Shown one piece after another: positions 7,569 to 16,369 of a DNA stretch of 64,000 nucleotides; within the stretch, counting starts at the first letter, position 1; every line of letters begins with the position of its first letter. Both the position numbers and the translations under genes were made by a program. This DNA comes from Streptomyces broussonetiae (GTDB taxonomy: Bacteria; Actinomycetota; Actinomycetes; Streptomycetales; Streptomycetaceae): positions 7,192,001-7,256,000 of the forward strand of contig NZ_CP047020.1 in the NCBI RefSeq assembly GCF_009796285.1. Direction: 5' to 3'. The notes under the pieces were generated by a model. The model saw only the letters and a program-made list of their open reading frames with translations. It searched no databases and was not told the DNA's origin.

Positions 7569-9305
7569 GTGATCCAACTGCCCGCCGACGACCGCCGGTC
7601 GAGCCCGTACACCGGGTACACCCGCGCACACTGGGAGGCCGCCGCCGATGCCCTGCTGGCCGCCGTCGCCCCCCGCGCCACCCCCGACCGCGCCCTCTAC
7701 CACCTTCCCGGTGACCACGTCAGCCGCGCCGGCCGGCTCTCCGACGGCCTGGAGGGGTACGCCCGTACGCTGCTGCTGGCCGCCTTCCGGCGCGACGAGA
7801 CCGCACTCGGCCGCTACGCCGAAGGCCTCGCGGCCGGGCCCGGCGGCGTCTGGCCACGGATCGAGGACCGCAGCCAGCCGCTCGTCGAGGCCGCCTCCAT
7901 CGCGCTGGCCCTGCGGCTGACCCGCCCGCTGCTGTGGGACCGGCTGGACGACCCCGTGCGGCAGCGCACCGCCGCATGGCTGGCCGACGCGCTCACCGCC
8001 CGACCCTGGCCGTGCAACTGGGAGTTGTTCCCGGTCACCGTCGGCGGCTTCCTCCAGGAGATCGGCCACCGTCCGGAGGCCGCCCGCCGGGCGATCGACC
8101 GCGGTCTGGAGCGGGTCGAGGGCTGGTATCTCGGCGACGGCTGGTACACTGACGGCGGCGGACGGAAGTTCGACTACTACAACGGTTGGGCGATGCATCT
8201 GTACACGGTCGTCCACGCGTGGTTGGCGGACGACAGCGAACTGCTCTCCCGGTACGGCCGGCGCCTGTCCGCCCACCTCGCCGACTACGCCCGTCTGTTC
8301 GGCCGTGACGGCGCCCCCCTGCACCAGGGCCGCTCCCTGACCTACCGCTTCGCCACGACGGCCCCGTTCTGGCTCGGCGCGCTGACCGGCCACACCCCGC
8401 TGACCCCCGGCGAAACCCGGCGCCTGGCCTCCGGCACGCTGCGCTACTTCCTCGACGGCGGCGCGGTCGACGAGCGCGGCCTGCTCCCGCTGGGCTGGCT
8501 CGGCCCCGACGAGTCGCTCGTGCAGAGCTACTCCGGACCCTCCTCCCCGTACTGGGCCAGCAAGGGCTTCCTCGGCCTGCTCCTGCCCGCCGACCACCCG
8601 GTGTGGACGGCGACCGAGGACCCCGGCCCGGCCGACCGCGCCGACGAGGTCAGACCCGTTGCCACCCCCAACTGGCTGATCCAGAGCACGCGTTCGGACG
8701 GCCTGGTCCGACTGCACAACCACGGCAGCGAGGACGTCCGCTACGACCCCTACTACACCCGGTTCGCCTACTCGACCGCGACCACGCCCGACCGGGCGGC
8801 TCCCGACAACAGCGTGATCGTCGGCAGTGCCCCGGACCGGACGCGGATCGAGCCGCTCGGCACCGGTGAAGGCTGGATCGCCTCCCGGCACACCGTGCGC
8901 GACGGCATCACCGTCACCAGCCTGGTGCTCGCCGAGGGCGCGGCCGAGGTCCGGGCCCATCTCGTCGCCGGGGCCGAGCCCGGGACGCCGGTCCGGATCA
9001 CCGGCTGGCCGGCACGGGACGGGCTGCGCGCCGAACTCCTCCCGGTCCGCGGCCTGTCGGAGGACCTGACCGGCCGGACGGGTCCGGGCGAGGTCACGCT
9101 GTTCGTCGCACTCGCCCGGCTGACCGGCGAACCGGACCCCCGGCCCCTCGCCGACCTGGTGTCCGTCCGAGCCGAAGATGATCACGAGGTGGACCAGGGG
9201 TACGAGGTGAGCGCCCGCTGGGCGTCCGGCGCCAGGAGGGTCTTCCGGTTCACGGCTTCGGCCGGGCGATCCGCAGGTTCGTCGTGGTCGGTGACGCCTC
9301 GGTGA
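7569..9305 (+). CDS. DUF2264 domain-containing protein, 578 aa
   Basis: A 578-residue cytosolic-looking protein matching DUF2264 across its length. The N-terminal half has an alpha/alpha-barrel character, with conserved aromatics and acids (WPRIEDRSQPLVEAASIALAL, PCNWELFPVTVGGFLQEIG, WYTDGGGRKFDYYNGWAMHL). The C-terminal half is beta-rich. This layout recalls polysaccharide lyases and glycosidases of the (alpha/alpha)6 type, so a carbohydrate-active role is a reasonable inference, but no activity is established for the family. GTG at 7569 has AAGGA upstream. There is no signal peptide. Confidence 0.85.
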   Translation: MIQLPADDRRSSPYTGYTRAHWEAAADALLAAVAPRATPDRALYHLPGDHVSRAGRLSDGLEGYARTLLLAAFRRDETALGRYAEGLAAGPGGVWPRIEDRSQPLVEAASIALALRLTRPLLWDRLDDPVRQRTAAWLADALTARPWPCNWELFPVTVGGFLQEIGHRPEAARRAIDRGLERVEGWYLGDGWYTDGGGRKFDYYNGWAMHLYTVVHAWLADDSELLSRYGRRLSAHLADYARLFGRDGAPLHQGRSLTYRFATTAPFWLGALTGHTPLTPGETRRLASGTLRYFLDGGAVDERGLLPLGWLGPDESLVQSYSGPSSPYWASKGFLGLLLPADHPVWTATEDPGPADRADEVRPVATPNWLIQSTRSDGLVRLHNHGSEDVRYDPYYTRFAYSTATTPDRAAPDNSVIVGSAPDRTRIEPLGTGEGWIASRHTVRDGITVTSLVLAEGAAEVRAHLVAGAEPGTPVRITGWPARDGLRAELLPVRGLSEDLTGRTGPGEVTLFVALARLTGEPDPRPLADLVSVRAEDDHEVDQGYEVSARWASGARRVFRFTASAGRSAGSSWSVTPR

Positions 9306-9445
9306 GCGGGGCGGTGCGAGGCGGGGTGACGGGGGCGGAGGCCCAGGTGGGCGTGGAGTCCCCGACGGCCGCCTGGCCGCGGGAGGGCAGGGCGGGCGTC
9401 CACGGTTCGGCGTGCGCCGAACCGTCCAGGGCCTAGCGTGGGCGT

Positions 9446-10252
9446 ATGACCGCAGAGCACGCCGCCACCCCGTTCGCCGCACTGCACCGCCCCGGACAGC
9501 CGTTGCTGCTCCCCAACGCCTGGGACCACGCCTCGGCCGCCGCGCTCGCCGCCCGGGGGTTCGCGGCGATCGCCACGACCAGCCTCGCCGTCGCGGCGGC
9601 GGCCGGGCTGCCCGACGGCCGGGGCGTGACCCGCGAGCAGACCCTGGGCCTCGCCCTCACCCTCGGCCCGGAGCCCTATCTGCTCTCCGTCGACGCGGAG
9701 GACGGCTTTGCCGACGATCCGGACGAAGTCGCCGAGCTGGCACGCCGGTTGTGGTCCGCCGGAGCCGTCGGCATCAACCTGGAGGACGGCCTCGGACCGG
9801 CCGCCCGGCACGCGGCGAAGATCGCCGCGGTGAAGGCCGCCGTGCCCGGTCTGTTCGTCAACGCCCGCACGGACACCCACTGGCTGGGCGACGGCGACGA
9901 GTCGGACACCCTGCGCCGCCTGGACGCCTACCAACAGGCGGGCGCCGACGGGCTGTTCGTGCCGGGCCTCACCGACCCGGACCGGATCGGCGCCCTCGTC
10001 CGGTACACCGACGCCCCGCTCAACGTCCTCTACTCGCCCACCGGCCCCACGGTCCTGCGCCTCGCCGACCTCGGCGTCGCCCGGGTCAGCCTCGGCTCCC
10101 TGCTCTACCGGCGTGCGCTGGGCGCGGCCCTGGACGCGGTCGCCGACATCGCGGCCGGGCGGGTGCCGGGCGGTACGACGCCTTCCTACGCCGAGGTGTG
10201 CGTGCCGGACAGGAACGTCCCGGTGAGCAGGCAGGCGAAGTCCTCGGGATGA
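9446..10252 (+). CDS. Isocitrate lyase / PEP mutase family protein (second copy), 268 aa
   Basis: Another ICL/PEP mutase-superfamily barrel, unlike the one at 1532. It starts FAALHRPGQPLLLPNAWDHA, has the metal-site region LLSVDAEDGFADDPDEV, the short loop GINLEDG and FVNARTD. It lacks the Cys-Gly-His lyase loop, so it belongs to the methylisocitrate-lyase/oxaloacetase-like group in which function is often unassigned. Its last 67 bp overlap the convergent hydrolase gene at 10186; the C-terminal 20 or so residues (VCVPDRNVPVSRQAKSSG) are consistent with homologous tails. Confidence 0.85.
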   Translation: MTAEHAATPFAALHRPGQPLLLPNAWDHASAAALAARGFAAIATTSLAVAAAAGLPDGRGVTREQTLGLALTLGPEPYLLSVDAEDGFADDPDEVAELARRLWSAGAVGINLEDGLGPAARHAAKIAAVKAAVPGLFVNARTDTHWLGDGDESDTLRRLDAYQQAGADGLFVPGLTDPDRIGALVRYTDAPLNVLYSPTGPTVLRLADLGVARVSLGSLLYRRALGAALDAVADIAAGRVPGGTTPSYAEVCVPDRNVPVSRQAKSSG

Positions 10253-10902
10253 TCCAGGGTGCCGAGATGCCCGCCCGGGAACTCCGCGAAGGCGCCCCCG
10301 AGCCGGTCGGCGAGGAACACGGCGGTGCGGTGCAGGAGTTGGCCGCGCGAGTCGGCCCCGGCGGCGAGGGTGAGGCGCGGCCCCGCGCCGCGGAGGGAGG
10401 GGACGTACGCGGTGAAGGGGTGCAGGACATGGGCGAGGAAGACGCCCATCGGGGTCGCCGACCCGCCCTCGGCCGGCGGCCGGCCGACCCCGTCGAACTG
10501 CCCGAGCAGCTCGGCCCGTCGCTCCGCCCCGTCCGGCAGCACCGTCACACACGGCGGCTCGTGCGCCACCACGCCTGCCAGCCGCTCCGGGTGCCGGGCG
10601 AGCAGGTCGAGGACGGCGATGCCGCCGGAGCTGGTCCCGAAGACGAACGCCCGCTCGCCCGGCGGCAGCACGGCCTCCAGCACCCGGTGCGCCCCGTCGC
10701 TCCAGTGCGCCGGACGCTGGTCCGGGACCGGCAGGCCGAGCCGCCCGTGGGCGAGCCCCAGCGGGTCGTACGTCACCACGGTGAAGTGCCGCGCCAGCCG
10801 TTCGGTCAGCGGCTGCAGCCCCATGGGGTGTCCGGCGCCGCCCGGCACGACCAGCAGCACGGGACCGCTGCCGGTCACGTCGTGAGGAAGCGGTTCAGTC
10901 AT
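10186..10902 (-). CDS. Alpha/beta-fold hydrolase, 238 aa
   Basis: Single-domain alpha/beta hydrolase. The nucleophile elbow reads FGTSSGGIAVLDLL (G-x-S-x-G, Ser in TSSGG) after the oxyanion region VVPGGAGHPMGLQP. The acid is probably in the segment after PFTAYVPSLRG, and the histidine in FPGGHLGTLDHPEDFA. Substrate is unknown. The ATG at 10900-10902 overlaps the upstream TetR gene by 8 bp, with a GGGAGA ribosome site inside that gene, so the two are translationally coupled. It is probably the regulator's target or resistance partner. Confidence 0.88.
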   Translation of the reverse strand: MTEPLPHDVTGSGPVLLVVPGGAGHPMGLQPLTERLARHFTVVTYDPLGLAHGRLGLPVPDQRPAHWSDGAHRVLEAVLPPGERAFVFGTSSGGIAVLDLLARHPERLAGVVAHEPPCVTVLPDGAERRAELLGQFDGVGRPPAEGGSATPMGVFLAHVLHPFTAYVPSLRGAGPRLTLAAGADSRGQLLHRTAVFLADRLGGAFAEFPGGHLGTLDHPEDFACLLTGTFLSGTHTSA

Positions 10903-11479
10903 CGTTCTTCGTCTCCCGGGGCCAGTGGGTGAGGGCGAGGTGGAGGGCGTCGACGGCCTTGGCCCACGAGGCCTGCACGTCACGGGCCGCACCGAAGCCG
11001 CCCGTGGACTCCAGGGCGCAGTAGCCGTGGAAGGTGCTGCGCAACAGGCGTACGGCGTCGGTCAGATCGGGTTCGTCCAGGCCGTAGGCGCGCAGCATTC
11101 CGTAGGTGATGTCGGCCGTACGGCGCATGGCGGGGGAGTCGGCGATCAGTGACTGGTCGATGCGGATCTGGGTGGCCGCGTACCGGCCCGGGTGCTCCAG
11201 GGCGTACGCGCGGTACGCCCCGGCGAAGGCGGTCAGCGCGTCCTTGCCGGCCCGGCCGGCCACGGCCATCGCGATCCGGTCGATCAGCTCGCCGCCCGCG
11301 TGCAGGGCGAGCCGTGTACGCAGGTCCTCCAGGCCCCTGACGTGCGAGTACAGGCTTGCGTCCTTCACACCGAAGCGGCGGGCCAGCGCGGACAGGGTGA
11401 CGTTCTCGAACCCCGCCTCGTCCGCGAGGTCGGCCGCCGCCGCGATCAACCGGTCGACGGTGAGTCCCGCACGGGCCAT
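10895..11479 (-). CDS. TetR/AcrR-family transcriptional regulator, 194 aa
   Basis: The N-terminal 50 residues form the TetR DNA-binding domain: LIAAAADLADEAGFENVTLSA with the helix-turn-helix LSALARRFGVKDASLYSHV. The C-terminal ligand domain contains the W/H-G-type segment LRSTFHGYCALESTGGFG seen in TetR_C_33/WHG regulators. It is the first gene of a two-gene operon with the hydrolase. An AGGAGGGG ribosome site precedes the ATG at 11477-11479, and a palindrome directly upstream is a likely self-operator. Effector unknown. Confidence 0.92.
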   Translation of the reverse strand: MARAGLTVDRLIAAAADLADEAGFENVTLSALARRFGVKDASLYSHVRGLEDLRTRLALHAGGELIDRIAMAVAGRAGKDALTAFAGAYRAYALEHPGRYAATQIRIDQSLIADSPAMRRTADITYGMLRAYGLDEPDLTDAVRLLRSTFHGYCALESTGGFGAARDVQASWAKAVDALHLALTHWPRETKNDD

Positions 11480-11496
11480 CCGACATCCCCTCCTTG

Positions 11497-11527
11497 GATA
11501 CCTAGGTTGGATCCTAGGGTATCTAGG
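11497..11527 (-). promoter_or_regulatory. Palindromic operator candidate for the TetR gene
   Basis: GATACCTAGG at 11497-11506 is mirrored by CCTAGGGTATC at 11513-11523, one base short of perfect dyad symmetry around a 6-bp spacer. A further TAGG follows to 11527. The site is AT-richer than its surroundings and lies 18 bp upstream of the TetR start, where an autorepressor would block transcription. Confidence 0.55.
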
Positions 11528-11579
11528 TTCGGGGCTGGCCCCGCCGCGTCGGCCGCGGCGGGGCTCGGCACCGGATCTC

Positions 11580-14462
11580 TCAGTGGGTCCGCGGATCCGG
11601 GACGGTGGAGAACACGAAGGAGAACTCCGCCGGTTCGGCCCGCAGGTGGTACTGGGGCAGCGGGCCCGGGCCGCAGGACTGGGAGCCGATGCCGTGCTGG
11701 CTGTGGTCGAGATTGACCCAGACCGTGTCGCCGGGCGTGAGGTCGGTGCGGTGGGTGGCGGCGTCCAGCTGCTCGGTGGTCCAGCGGCGGGCGGTCAGGA
11801 GGAACGCCGGGTCGCCCTCGATGTGCAGACCGCCCAGCTCCGCCCAGCGGACGTCGATGCGGGCGCCGTTCTCCTGCGGACGAAGGTACGGCGTCTGCAG
11901 TTCGTCCACGGTCGAGTGCCAACGGCCGACCGCCGACGCCGTCCTGGTGTCGGCATACGCCTCACCGGGCCCACCGCCGAACCAGCGCACCTCGTCCGCC
12001 GCGCACAGCCCGAAGCGGATGCCGAGCCGGGGCAGCGGGACCCTCCAGTCACCCTCCGGGACGGTGGACACGGTCAACCGCAGGCCGTCCCCGTTCGACG
12101 TCCAGCGGTAGACCGTCGACAGTCCCACGTCCCGCGCCGCCGGCGCCACCCGGGTGCGGACCGTCAGCGCGTTCTCCCCGGTCTCCACCGCGTCCAGCCG
12201 GTGCCGCATCCGCTGCAGGCCGAGGGTGCGCCACACCAGGCCGAAGCGCTCGTCGGCCTGCCAGGACGCACCGTCGTCGTTGTCGGTGGTGGCCCGCCAC
12301 ACGTCCAGCCGCAGAGCGCGGACCGGTACGTCGCCGATGGCCGTCAGGGCGCCGGTGCGGGCGTCGAAGGTGCCGGGGCCGAGGGTGATCACCCCGTCGC
12401 CCGGCACCGGGCGGGCGGTCGGCGCGAGCGGCGGCACCCGGCGCGGTGCCGCCGGGACCTGGCCCCAGGCGACCACGTGGTCCTTCGCCGCCCACGCGGT
12501 GTCGGCCGCAAGCGCCGCCCGGACCGTCCAGTGGGCCTCGCCGGCGGGTGCCGTGGCCGGCGGTGCGGGCAGTTTGACGTCGGCGGACTCGCCGGGGGCC
12601 AGCACGGGCACGGTCAGGGTGCCGGACTCCACCGCGTCCCCCTCGACCTCGTACGACCACGAGAACGCCAGCGCCGAAAGGTCGGCGAAGTCGTGCTTGT
12701 TGGTGATGCGGACCGTGCCGTCGCCGGCCTCACCGGTGATGCCGACCGGTTCGATCACCTTCTTGTACTCGACCAGGCCGGGGGAGGGCCGCCGGTCCGG
12801 GAAGAGCAGGCCGTCGCAGACGAAGTTTCCGTCGTGCAGCTCCTCGCCGAAGTCGCCGCCGTAGGCGTAGCCCAGCTCCGGATGCGCGATGCCGTGGTCG
12901 ATCCACTCCCAGACGAAGCCGCCCTGGAGCCGGTCGTAGGACTCGAACAGCCGCTGGTAGTCGGCGAGTCCGCCGGGGCCGTTGCCCATGGCGTGGGCGT
13001 ACTCGCACAGGACGAAGGGGAGGTCACGCCGTTTGCGGGGGCCGCCGTCCAGGCCCTGGCCGATCCGCTCGACCTCGGCGTGGGAGGCGTACATCCGCGA
13101 GTACATGTCCGTGTCGCGGCAGCCGAGGTCGCCCTCGTAGTGCAGCAGCCGGGAGGAGTCCCGGCCCTTGATCCACTCGGCCATCGCGGTCAGGCCCCGG
13201 CCGGTGCCGGCCTCGTTGCCGAGGGACCAGATCACGACCGAGGGGTGGTTCTTGTCCCGTTCGACCATGCGGGAGGCCCGGTCCAGCAGGGCCGGGGTCC
13301 AGCGGTCGTCGTCGACGGGGTTGTCCCGCCAGCCCTGCTCGGTGAAGCCGTGCGTCTCCAGGTCGCACTCGTCGATCACCCACAGGCCGTACTCGTCGCA
13401 CAGGTCGAGGAAGGCCGGGTGCGGCGGGTAGTGGGAGGTGCGGACGGCGTTGATGTTGTGCCGCTTCATCAGCAGCACGTCCGCACGCATGGTCTCCAGG
13501 TCGAGGGCGCGGCCCTGCTGCGGATGCCACTCGTGCCGGTTGACCCCCCTGAAGAGCACCCGCCGGCCGTTGACCTTGATCAGGCCGTCCGACAGCTCGA
13601 CGCTGCGGAACCCGATGCGCAGCGGCACCCGCTCGCCCGCGGTGGACAGCTCGCCCTCGTACAGCCGGGGCGTCTCCGCCGACCACGGGTCGACCGGCAC
13701 GGTCACGCTCTCGCCGGTCGCGAGGTCGATGCCGAGTTCGGCGACGGTCACCCGGCCCGCCACGTCGGAGTCGACCCGCAGGGTGCCGGTGCTCGCGAGA
13801 TGGTCGTAGGAGGCGTGGACGAAGAAGTCGAGGGCGGCGCCCGCCGGGCGGTGCAGCAGGGTGACGTCGCGGAAGATGCCCGGCAGCCACCACTGGTCCT
13901 GGTCCTCCAGATAGGAGCCGGCCGACCACTGGTGGACGCGGACCGCCAGTACGTTGCCGGTGGTCCTGAGCAGAGGGCCGACCGCGAACTCGTGCGGCAG
14001 TCGGGAGCCCTTGAACTCGCCGAGGTCCGTGCCGTTCAGCCACACCCGCGCACAGGACTCCACCCCGTCGAACCGCAGCACCGCGCCGCCCTCGGCGAGG
14101 TCCGGCCAGTCGGCCGGCAGGTCGAAGACGCGCAGATGGTCGCCGGTCGGGTTCTCGGTCGGTACACGCGGAGGGTCGATCGGGAACGGGAAGAGGTGGT
14201 TGGTGTAGATCGGCGAACCGTGTCCCTGCAGGACCCAGTGGCCGGGGACATGGATCTGTGCCCAGTCGCCGTCGTAGCGTCCCTGCGTGGCGAAGGAGTC
14301 GTCCTCGGCGTCGGCCGTCCCGGACAGCCGAAAGCGCCAAGTGCCGTTCAGTGAGAGGGACTTCGCGTCCGAGTGCGGGTACCGGGCGCGAGGCGGCAGC
14401 GCGCCGGAGCCCGGGGAGAAGTGCTCGACGTAGGCGGTGTCGGTCGGTGTGCTCATGGACAT
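11580..14462 (-). CDS. lacZ: Beta-galactosidase, glycoside hydrolase family 2 (LacZ type), 960 aa
   Basis: Large five-domain GH2 enzyme that releases terminal beta-linked galactose. The jelly-roll domain starts near NGTWRFRLSGT (39-49). The TIM barrel shows FRGVNRHEWHP (305-314), the acid/base Glu417 in SLGNEAGTG and the nucleophile Glu487 in CEYAHAMGN. The C-terminal beta-sandwich contains WFGGGPGEAYADT. No signal peptide is present, so the enzyme acts in the cytosol. The ATG at 14460-14462 follows an AGGAG site; a second ATG two codons later is possible. It is the last gene of the ROK-GH30-lacZ operon, 12 bp after the GH30 stop, and probably processes galacto-oligosaccharides released outside by that enzyme. 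Confidence 0.95.
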   Translation of the reverse strand: MSMSTPTDTAYVEHFSPGSGALPPRARYPHSDAKSLSLNGTWRFRLSGTADAEDDSFATQGRYDGDWAQIHVPGHWVLQGHGSPIYTNHLFPFPIDPPRVPTENPTGDHLRVFDLPADWPDLAEGGAVLRFDGVESCARVWLNGTDLGEFKGSRLPHEFAVGPLLRTTGNVLAVRVHQWSAGSYLEDQDQWWLPGIFRDVTLLHRPAGAALDFFVHASYDHLASTGTLRVDSDVAGRVTVAELGIDLATGESVTVPVDPWSAETPRLYEGELSTAGERVPLRIGFRSVELSDGLIKVNGRRVLFRGVNRHEWHPQQGRALDLETMRADVLLMKRHNINAVRTSHYPPHPAFLDLCDEYGLWVIDECDLETHGFTEQGWRDNPVDDDRWTPALLDRASRMVERDKNHPSVVIWSLGNEAGTGRGLTAMAEWIKGRDSSRLLHYEGDLGCRDTDMYSRMYASHAEVERIGQGLDGGPRKRRDLPFVLCEYAHAMGNGPGGLADYQRLFESYDRLQGGFVWEWIDHGIAHPELGYAYGGDFGEELHDGNFVCDGLLFPDRRPSPGLVEYKKVIEPVGITGEAGDGTVRITNKHDFADLSALAFSWSYEVEGDAVESGTLTVPVLAPGESADVKLPAPPATAPAGEAHWTVRAALAADTAWAAKDHVVAWGQVPAAPRRVPPLAPTARPVPGDGVITLGPGTFDARTGALTAIGDVPVRALRLDVWRATTDNDDGASWQADERFGLVWRTLGLQRMRHRLDAVETGENALTVRTRVAPAARDVGLSTVYRWTSNGDGLRLTVSTVPEGDWRVPLPRLGIRFGLCAADEVRWFGGGPGEAYADTRTASAVGRWHSTVDELQTPYLRPQENGARIDVRWAELGGLHIEGDPAFLLTARRWTTEQLDAATHRTDLTPGDTVWVNLDHSQHGIGSQSCGPGPLPQYHLRAEPAEFSFVFSTVPDPRTH

Positions 14463-14474
14463 CCGTCTCCTGGC

Positions 14475-16352
14475 TCAGCGGGGGACTGCTGGAGTGGGGG
14501 CCGGCCTGGACCAGGACTCGTTGGCGCCGCCGTTGCAGCTGTGCAGGATCACCTTGCTGCCGTCCGCGGTCGCCTGCCCGGCGACGTCGAGACACTTGCC
14601 CGACGCCTCGTTCACGATCTGCCCGTTGCCGTTCAGCAGCCAGCGCCGGGTGCCGTCACCCGTGGCCGCGGCAGACGCCACCGGACCCGAACCGCCCGCC
14701 GTCAGATAGCCGTTCGCGCTCTTCAGGGTGCCGTTCGCGGCGTACGACCACGACTGGTCCGCCGCACCCGTGCACGGGACGACCGCGGCCCCCGCGGCAT
14801 CGGCGGTCAGGCACTTGCCGGACTGCTTGTCGGCCAGGGCGCCGGTCAGCGCCGAACTGCCGTGGCCCTTCTGGTCGAAGACGTACGTCGTGATCGAGCG
14901 GGGCGCGAGGGTGGCGGAGACGGTTGTGCCGGTGACCGACGGTTGCGCGACGTTCGCCCAGTTCTCGTCCGCCGAGGTCCGCACCGCCCGGGTCGCCCGC
15001 ACCGGCGTCCTGCTGTTGAAGTGCAGGTTCAGCGCGGTGTTGGTGGTGTTGTGGTTGTTCACCACGACCACCCACCGGCCGCCGCGCTCGTACGACGAGA
15101 CCTCCACACCGTCCGGCGCCCCGGTCACGTTGTGCGCGAGGGCGCCCGGCCGGACGAACTTGCTGTACTGGCCCAGCGCGTAGTAACGCTTGGTGAAGTA
15201 CAGCTGCTGGTTGCCGTTCGCCGCGTAGTCGGGGTCGTAGTAGATCAGGCCGTCGTTCCAGCCCTCGTCGTTCCTGGCCGTCGGATCGGTGCCGTAGCCG
15301 CTGGCGAGCGCCACCCACCACTGGAACGCGGAATCGTGGGAGGTCGCGAAGTCCTTGTAGATGATTCTCGACATCAGCAGGGCGTTGTCGATGCCCGGGT
15401 CGTACTCCTGGTTCCAGCCCGTGGTGCCCTTGCCGAAGCAGCAGATCTCGGTGGCCCAGGAGGTCCTGGCGACCGATCTCGACGTCTCGTAGACGTTGCC
15501 GAGCTGCCCGTCGTCGGGGTTGTCGTACGTGTGGTGGGCCAGCTCGGCGACGTACTGGGCGGTGCCGGGCTGCGCCATCCACTGCGGTACTTCACTGCTG
15601 AACTGTGTGGTCCTGCTGGACTCGTCGGCGATGATCGACGTCCTGTGGTGCCGGGCCCGCTGCTCGGCGCCCAGCGCGCGCACGATGTCGTCGCGCTGGT
15701 CGACCGGCACCGGCATGCCCTCCTGGCCGCAGTCGGCGAAGCTGTTGTCCGGTTCGTTGAAGGGGCTGATGTAACCGAGCCGCACGCCCTGGCGCGCGAA
15801 GTGACCGGTGACGTCGGCGAGGTACTTCGCGAAGTCGGTCTCGTTCTCCGTCTTCAACCGGCCGCCGCAGCTCTTGCCGTTGGTCGTCCACCGGGCGGGC
15901 GCGCTGTTGACGAATCCGATCAGGTCCTTGACCCCGTACTGCGCCGCGTACTTCAGGAAGGTCCGGCCGCCCTTGTCCCGGCTCCAGTCGTAGGAACCGC
16001 CGGAGCCGAGGAAGTCCTCGGCGGCACGGGCCGGCGTGGTGACGCCGGTGCCGCCACCGCCGATGTTGTACCGGTACGAACTCAGGTCCAGGCCCTGCTC
16101 GGAGAAGAGAAGCCGGGCTACGCGGGCCTGCACCTCGGGGGCGAAGTGCTGAAGGTCGTTGACCCACCAGGCACCCGAGGCGCCGATGTCGTCGATGGTC
16201 TGCGCGGCATGGGGGGAGACCTCGGCGGCTGCCGGGGCGGCGGTGGCCGGGGCGGCGGTGGCGCTCGCCGACGGGGAGGTGAGGAGGGCCGCGCCCACGG
16301 CCAGCGCGGCCGAGGCTGTGAGCAGCAGGGATCTCTTGCGGGGGTGAGACAC
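14475..16352 (-). CDS. Secreted GH30 endo-beta-1,6-galactanase-like enzyme with C-terminal ricin-type lectin domain, 625 aa
   Basis: Residues 1-32 are a Sec signal peptide (MSHPRKRSLLLTASAALAVG). The catalytic domain follows the GH30 pattern: IDDIGASGAWWVNDL, the acid/base Glu200 in SPFNEPDN and the nucleophile Glu302 in WATEICCFG. This arrangement is known from actinobacterial endo-beta-1,6-galactanases (GH30 subfamily 5) acting on arabinogalactan side chains. Residues about 500-617 form a beta-trefoil carbohydrate module with GKCLTAD and GKCLDVAG repeats and QSW/ESW motifs. I chose the GTG at 16350-16352, which has GGAAGG seven bases upstream; ATGs at 16373 and 16358 are less well placed. 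Substrate is inferred from family and from the adjacent lacZ. Confidence 0.88.
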   Translation of the reverse strand: MSHPRKRSLLLTASAALAVGAALLTSPSASATAAPATAAPAAAEVSPHAAQTIDDIGASGAWWVNDLQHFAPEVQARVARLLFSEQGLDLSSYRYNIGGGGTGVTTPARAAEDFLGSGGSYDWSRDKGGRTFLKYAAQYGVKDLIGFVNSAPARWTTNGKSCGGRLKTENETDFAKYLADVTGHFARQGVRLGYISPFNEPDNSFADCGQEGMPVPVDQRDDIVRALGAEQRARHHRTSIIADESSRTTQFSSEVPQWMAQPGTAQYVAELAHHTYDNPDDGQLGNVYETSRSVARTSWATEICCFGKGTTGWNQEYDPGIDNALLMSRIIYKDFATSHDSAFQWWVALASGYGTDPTARNDEGWNDGLIYYDPDYAANGNQQLYFTKRYYALGQYSKFVRPGALAHNVTGAPDGVEVSSYERGGRWVVVVNNHNTTNTALNLHFNSRTPVRATRAVRTSADENWANVAQPSVTGTTVSATLAPRSITTYVFDQKGHGSSALTGALADKQSGKCLTADAAGAAVVPCTGAADQSWSYAANGTLKSANGYLTAGGSGPVASAAATGDGTRRWLLNGNGQIVNEASGKCLDVAGQATADGSKVILHSCNGGANESWSRPAPTPAVPR

Positions 16353-16369
16353 GTGCATCCCTTCCGTCG

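Noticed and set aside
11106..14354. 1082-codon open frame antisense to lacZ, and similar very long antisense frames (14373-16676, 47903-50938, 55944-58007, 59593-62091)
   Set aside because: They are shadows produced by high third-position GC; translations are low-complexity and lack domains, while the opposite strand encodes clear enzyme families.
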